A stretch of 64,000 nucleotides of DNA from Larkinella sp965227735 (lineage in GTDB: Bacteria > Bacteroidota > Bacteroidia > Cytophagales > Spirosomataceae). Below, in pieces: positions 60,085-64,000 of this stretch. The position numbers were made by a program, and so were the translations under genes. The notes under the pieces are model-generated. The model ran no database searches. It was not told the origin of the DNA and worked only from the letters and a program-made list of their open reading frames with translations. The stretch spans positions 124,001 to 188,000 of the forward strand of contig NZ_OZ245776.1 in NCBI RefSeq assembly GCF_965227735.1. The letters are read 5' to 3'. How positions within the stretch are numbered: the first letter of the stretch is position 1; each line of letters starts with the position of its first letter.

Positions 60085-61827
60085 TTAGATATTCTTTTGT
60101 TTGACCTGATCGATGATGTAGTCGGAAGTCCGCCAGGAGTTGGCCAGGATCGTCCACGTCACGTTTTTGTCGCCCTGCGACGGGAAAGCAGCCGCGTCGA
60201 CCACGAACAGATTCTTGACGTCGTGCGCCTGCGAATATTTGTTCAGCACCGAGTTTTTCGGATCGTTCCCCATCCGCGCCGTACCGATCTCGTGGATAAT
60301 TTTACCGGGAGCCTCCAGACCGTAGTTGGTTTCCGGACCTGGTTTTTTACCCAGCGCAATACCGCCCATCGCATGAATGATTTCCTCGAAGGTATCCTGC
60401 ATGTGTTTGGCCTGCTTGATTTCCGCTTCGCCCCATTTGTAGTTGAAACGCAGCGTCGGAATCCCGTATTTATCAACCGTGTTCGGGTCAATTTCACAGT
60501 AGTTGCTTTCCAGCGGAACGGGTTCGCCCCGACCGGCCATCCCGATGTTGGCACCGTAGAACCGGCGGAAATCGTCTTTCAGATCCGCACCGTAGCCACC
60601 AGCCGCTTTCGGTTTGCCATCGCGACCCGGCACAATGCTGTTCCGGCCTTCCATGCCAAAGCCAAAACCGTACATCGGCATACCCATACCGCCACCGTAT
60701 TCGATGTGATAGCCGCGTGGGAAATCCAGTTTTTTGTTGTCGAGCCACCAGGGTGAATAGACGTGCGCACCGCCCACACCATCTTCATTATACCGCTTGC
60801 GATCCATCAGGGCCGGAATGAAGGCCCCGCGCGAAGCACCCGTTGAATCGTTGAGGTATTTTCCAACCACACCGCTCGAATTGGCGAGTCCGTTCTGGAA
60901 ACGCGCCGACTTGGAGTTGAGCAGCAAACGTGCCGTTTCGCAGGTACTGGCCGCCAGAACCACCACCTTGCCCATCACCGACTGCTCGGTCATGGTCGGC
61001 ACATCGACGTAGGAAACGCCGGTTGCCAAACCGGTTTTCGGATCGGAAATCACCTCACGGGCCATCGCACCGTTGATCAGCGTAACCCGACCGGTTTTCA
61101 CCGCAGGAATACACAAGACCGACGACGACGAGAAGTCGGCATAGGCCTGACAGGCCCTGCCACACTGGGCGCAGTAGAAACAGCCGCCCCGGTCGTGAAT
61201 GGGTTTGGTCAAAATCGAAAGCCGCGAGGGAATAACCGGCACACCGATGCTCTTCCCGGCTTTCTTGATCATCAATTCGTGCAGACGCGGTTTGGGAGGT
61301 GGCAAAAACCGGCCATCGGGTGCATCCCGAAGTCCTTCTTTAGAGCCGAACACCCCAATCAGGTCATCTACTTTGTCGTAATAGGGCGCGTAATCGTCGT
61401 AGCTGAGTGGCCAGTCTTCTCCAATTCCCGTCAAGCTTTTCCGTTTGAAATCGTCGGGACCCATGCGCAGAGAAATCCGGCCCCAGTGGTTAGTCCGTCC
61501 GCCCAGCATCCGGGAACGGAACCAGTGAAATTCGGTGCCTTTGACGGCCGAATACGGTTCACCTTCAATTTCCCAACCGCCCCAGGCCGCATCGAAATCA
61601 CCAAACGCACGCGTTGTTCCGGCACCACGACGGGGCGACTCATACGCCCATTTTAACTGGTTAATATACTTAGGATCAGCCGGATCGAAATACCCTCCGG
61701 CTTCGAGCAAACATACCGTGGCACCCGCTTTGGAAAGCTGATAAGCCGCCATTCCGCCCCCGGCTCCCGAGCCAACAATGACAACGTCGTAAACTTTCGC
61801 TGCCTTTTTTATTTGTGGAACATCCAT
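60085..61827 (-). CDS. GMC-family FAD oxidoreductase (sugar/alcohol dehydrogenase)
   Basis: A 580-residue flavoenzyme. VIVGSGAGGGMAAYQL binds FAD, GGRTNHWG is the GMC signature region, the catalytic His lies in HEIGTARMG (about 511) and WTILANSWRTSDYI closes the fold. A Cys cluster, CFYCAQCGRAC (about 214-224), recalls the 3Fe-4S-binding cysteines of bacterial FAD glucose dehydrogenases. There is no signal of its own; export would rely on the Tat signal of the subunit-3-like partner downstream. The ATG at 61827 is preferred over a GTG nine codons upstream. Confidence 0.88.
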   Translation of the reverse strand: MDVPQIKKAAKVYDVVIVGSGAGGGMAAYQLSKAGATVCLLEAGGYFDPADPKYINQLKWAYESPRRGAGTTRAFGDFDAAWGGWEIEGEPYSAVKGTEFHWFRSRMLGGRTNHWGRISLRMGPDDFKRKSLTGIGEDWPLSYDDYAPYYDKVDDLIGVFGSKEGLRDAPDGRFLPPPKPRLHELMIKKAGKSIGVPVIPSRLSILTKPIHDRGGCFYCAQCGRACQAYADFSSSSVLCIPAVKTGRVTLINGAMAREVISDPKTGLATGVSYVDVPTMTEQSVMGKVVVLAASTCETARLLLNSKSARFQNGLANSSGVVGKYLNDSTGASRGAFIPALMDRKRYNEDGVGGAHVYSPWWLDNKKLDFPRGYHIEYGGGMGMPMYGFGFGMEGRNSIVPGRDGKPKAAGGYGADLKDDFRRFYGANIGMAGRGEPVPLESNYCEIDPNTVDKYGIPTLRFNYKWGEAEIKQAKHMQDTFEEIIHAMGGIALGKKPGPETNYGLEAPGKIIHEIGTARMGNDPKNSVLNKYSQAHDVKNLFVVDAAAFPSQGDKNVTWTILANSWRTSDYIIDQVKQKNI

Positions 61828-61970
61828 TGAATTTTGGTTTAGTGAGTAGGTCACTGAAGTGATTACGTGAATACGCTGCTAAAAGTAATACCGAAAGGGA
61901 TAAATATCCATTTTTTTAACAGAAAAGCAACTATCCACTTCCATCATTACTGCTAAAACCGTTCGGCAGA

Positions 61971-63215
61971 CTACAGGAGTGTTTCGATTTTTTTGCGGAG
62001 CAGCTGTTTTTCGGCTCCGGACGTGGTGAGGTGCAGGGCGCGGTCGTAATGCTGGCGGGCGCGATCGGTCTGGTGGAGTTGGGTATAGAGGTCACCCAGT
62101 ATGGCGTGGTAATACTGATTCGTCTCCAGCCCCTTGATTTGCAAAACCGCCAGCAGAGCCTCCATCGGGCCGTCTACTTCGGCGAGTGCGACCGCCCGGT
62201 TCAGGGCCACAATGGGGCCAGGTTTTCGGTCGAGCAGCAAATCGTAGTACCGGAGGATGGTCGGCCAGTCCGTTTTCTCGTAGGTGGGTGCCAGGCAATG
62301 CTGCAGGGCAATGGCGGCTTCGAGGTGGTAGTCAGAGAGTTCGTTGCCTGCCGCCGAAGCCGTCAGTTGGCGTTTTCCCTGCGCAATCAGCGCCCGGTTC
62401 CATTGTGTCCGGTCCTGGTCTTTCAGTAGCACAATGGCCCCCGTTGCATCCGTCCGGGCTTCGAAGCGGGCGACCTGGAAACACATCAACGCCAGCAGCG
62501 CGTGGGCCGAAGGGGTGGTCGTCCGGGGTGTTTGGATGAGCAGCAACGTCAGGCGCATGGCTTCTTCGCACAAATCCTGCCGGATGAGCGTGTCGGGGTG
62601 CGACGAGGTGTAGCCTTCATTAAACAACAGATAAATACTTTTCAAAACCGCATTCACGCGGATGGGCAACTGCGGCCCGGTCGGCACTTCCAGCCGGATT
62701 TCGTTGGCACGAATCTTCTCTTTGGCCCGGTAAATCCGTTTGGTAATGGTTTCTTCACTGGTCAGAAAAGCGTTGGCAATCTCGCGAATGCTCAACCCGC
62801 AGAGAATTTTCAGACACATCGCCACCTGCGACTCGAACGGCAGCGACGGATGGCAGCAGGCAAACAGCATCCGCAACTGGCTGTCGTTGATCTCGTCTTC
62901 GAAAAAAAACCGCTCCATCATTTCTTCTTCCTGCCGTTCGCTCGCCCATTCTCCGCTGATTTGCCGGAACAACTTCTCACGACGAACCACGTCCAGCGCC
63001 TTGTTTTTCGCCACCCGGTAGAGCCAGGCCGAGGGGTTCTCGGGAATGCCCTGAAACGGCCAGCTTCGCAGGGCCTGCACCATTGCATCCTGCACAATAT
63101 CCTCCGCCAGCTCAATCCGGTCGAACCCCAGCATGGCCGCCAATACCGAAACCATCCGGCCTGCTTCATGCCGGAAAAGGTGCGCGACGAGTTGGGAAGA
63201 ATCGGAAGATGACAA
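61971..63215 (-). CDS. ECF-type RNA polymerase sigma factor with C-terminal helical extension (ECF42-like)
   Basis: A 414-residue sigma factor. Region 2 (about 10-80: AEDIVQDAMVQALRSWPF, PSAWLYRVAKNKALDVVRR) and region 4 (about 125-180: GLSIREIANAFLTSEETITKR) are followed by a 230-residue helical tail with SnoaL- or TPR-like character. This architecture, next to a DGPF/YCII protein, defines the ECF42 group, which lacks an anti-sigma factor. The start is the TTG at 63215; no ATG precedes it in frame and the next internal Met would cut region 2. Confidence 0.86.
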   Translation of the reverse strand: MSSSDSSQLVAHLFRHEAGRMVSVLAAMLGFDRIELAEDIVQDAMVQALRSWPFQGIPENPSAWLYRVAKNKALDVVRREKLFRQISGEWASERQEEEMMERFFFEDEINDSQLRMLFACCHPSLPFESQVAMCLKILCGLSIREIANAFLTSEETITKRIYRAKEKIRANEIRLEVPTGPQLPIRVNAVLKSIYLLFNEGYTSSHPDTLIRQDLCEEAMRLTLLLIQTPRTTTPSAHALLALMCFQVARFEARTDATGAIVLLKDQDRTQWNRALIAQGKRQLTASAAGNELSDYHLEAAIALQHCLAPTYEKTDWPTILRYYDLLLDRKPGPIVALNRAVALAEVDGPMEALLAVLQIKGLETNQYYHAILGDLYTQLHQTDRARQHYDRALHLTTSGAEKQLLRKKIETLL

Positions 63216-63228
63216 GGATTTTTAAAGG

Positions 63229-63323
63229 AATTTCAAATGTAAAATGATGAACGTCAAATGTAAAAGTAGCCGGACACGCCATTCACTTTTACATTTGGCG
63301 TTCATCATTTTACATTTGAAATT
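63229..63323. repeat. 95-bp near-perfect palindrome (family element B)
   Basis: Arms 63229-63267 and 63285-63323 pair at 38 of 39 positions around a 17-nt loop. On the reverse strand it matches element A (2271-2365) at 32 of 39 arm and 13 of 17 loop positions. It starts 5 bp 3' of the DGPF gene's stop, between that gene and the sigma gene. Confidence 0.92.
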
Positions 63324-63327
63324 TCAT

Positions 63328-63681
63328 TTACTCAAACTTCTGAATCTGCCGCACTTCCACTTTCCCGCCAGTTTCAAAATGGGGGCAGCCTTGCGCCAGT
63401 TCGATGGCTTCGTCGAAGGTGTCGGCGGTAAAGAGCATGTAGCCGCCCACGATTTCCTTGCCTTCCGTGAACGGGCCATCGGTGACCACTTTGCCGCCGT
63501 CGGTCAGCACTTTCCCGGCGGGCAACAACGCTTCGCTTCCGATCATCTTTCCCTGAGCGGCAATTCCGCCAATCCAGGTGTTCCATTTCTCGATTTCGGC
63601 CTGAAAATCTTCAGGTGACAGATCTTGAAAAGCGGTTTCATCCATTTGTTGTCCGTGGAAGATCAGCATAAATTTTTCCAT
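63328..63681 (-). CDS. DGPF/YCII-domain protein, partner of the ECF sigma factor
   Basis: A 117-residue YCII-fold protein with the conserved VVTDGPFTEGKEIVGGY segment that names the DGPF group. It is a small cytoplasmic alpha-beta barrel; genes of this type sit next to ECF42 sigma factors, where they are proposed to sense or to be regulated by the sigma. It is transcribed ahead of the sigma gene, with a long palindrome between the two. Confidence 0.88.
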   Translation of the reverse strand: MEKFMLIFHGQQMDETAFQDLSPEDFQAEIEKWNTWIGGIAAQGKMIGSEALLPAGKVLTDGGKVVTDGPFTEGKEIVGGYMLFTADTFDEAIELAQGCPHFETGGKVEVRQIQKFE

Positions 63682-63780
63682 TGGTGATACTGCGGTTTAA
63701 CGTGATTGTTTGGTTTTTGACGCTAAGACGAACGAAGGAATGGAAACCGGACAGGAAAATAAAATTATTTTTCAAAATCG

Positions 63781-63788
63781 TACCTTTG
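63781..63788 (+). promoter_or_regulatory. -7 element immediately before a start codon
   Basis: TACCTTTG matches TAnnTTTG and lies only 4 bases before the ATG at 63793, leaving almost no room for a leader. No clear -33 TTG is present. Confidence 0.5.
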
Positions 63789-63792
63789 CAAC

Positions 63793-64000
63793 ATGGTACA
63801 AATTGGAACAGACGTTCAGCAGGCAAAAGACTTCCTGGTAGCGGGAAAAGTGATTGGATTGCCCACCGAAACCGTGTATGGACTGGCGGGCAACGCCCTG
63901 AATCCGGATGCTGTTCTGGATATTTTCAGGGTCAAAAATCGCCCTTCGTTCGATCCACTCATCGTCCATACCGATTCGATCGACAAGGTCGAGTCGTTCG
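63793..64000 (+). CDS. Sua5/YciO/YrdC L-threonylcarbamoyladenylate synthase, C-terminus cut by window edge
   Basis: The first 69 codons of a Sua5/YrdC-family protein, which makes the threonylcarbamoyl-AMP used for t6A37 of tRNA. GLPTETVYGLAGNALN and KNRPSFDPLIVH are the family's nucleotide- and threonine-binding motifs. The rest lies beyond the window. A -7 promoter element ends 4 bases before the ATG, so the message may be nearly leaderless. Confidence 0.9.
   Translation, partial: MVQIGTDVQQAKDFLVAGKVIGLPTETVYGLAGNALNPDAVLDIFRVKNRPSFDPLIVHTDSIDKVESF

Overview
The window looks like a chromosomal segment of a Bacteroidota bacterium, most likely order Cytophagales and close to Spirosoma or Larkinella. 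The reasons are: TonB-dependent receptors with an N-terminal carboxypeptidase-regulatory-like domain; type IX secretion (T9SS) sorting domains of both type A and type B; LytS/LytTR regulator pairs; a 30S protein THX gene; a DUF983 protein; and several promoters with the Bacteroidota TAnnTTTG -7 element. The placement is inferred from gene families only. No rRNA, tRNA, CRISPR array, transposase, integrase or prophage was seen.

Layout. 0-6.6 kb: a cut LytS-type kinase, an exo/endonuclease/phosphatase protein, an endonuclease III, a TonB-dependent receptor, a 671-bp insert carrying a broken vapBC-like toxin-antitoxin pair, and a DUF983 gene. 6.8-15.3 kb: CoA-transferase/hydrolase, an orphan TPR histidine kinase, truC coupled to a GH5 enzyme, and a phosphocholine-specific phospholipase C. 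15.4-17.5 kb: an AT-richer two-gene secreted/outer-membrane unit. 17.9-29.7 kb: a serine hydrolase fused to a GH3 remnant, exported sugar-isomerase-like and oxidoreductase enzymes, an exported TPR plus Ppx/GppA-like protein, rhodanese, a GH78-like rhamnosidase and a HAD phosphatase. 30.0-33.2 kb: a probable zinc-responsive module (MerC-domain protein, COG0523 GTPase, His-rich lipoprotein, thioredoxin-reductase-like enzyme) with the same 15-bp palindrome in front of both transcription units. 33.3-49.8 kb: a two-component system, GH127 and GH130 enzymes, a SWIM-SNF2 helicase, two tandem-ABC ATPases, a DUF2807 lipoprotein and a second TonB-dependent receptor. 50.0-58.1 kb: a LytS/LytTR pair, a membrane hydroxylase, an SRPBCC protein, THX, a TMTC-like TPR membrane protein and a T9SS type B protein. 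58.2-61.8 kb: three exported or periplasm-linked sugar oxidoreductase genes. 62.0-63.7 kb: an ECF sigma factor with its DGPF (YCII) partner. The window ends in the first codons of a Sua5/YrdC gene.

Two themes run through the segment. First, periplasmic and extracellular carbohydrate or lipid processing, with five apparent twin-arginine signal peptides on enzymes. Second, an unusual load of long, nearly perfect intergenic palindromes (85-163 bp), most of them starting within a few bases of a stop codon. Two of these, 61 kb apart, are homologous 95-bp elements whose arms have changed in concert. The most distinctive single locus is the 37-bp exact duplication of a receptor gene's 3' end that brackets the toxin-antitoxin remnant.
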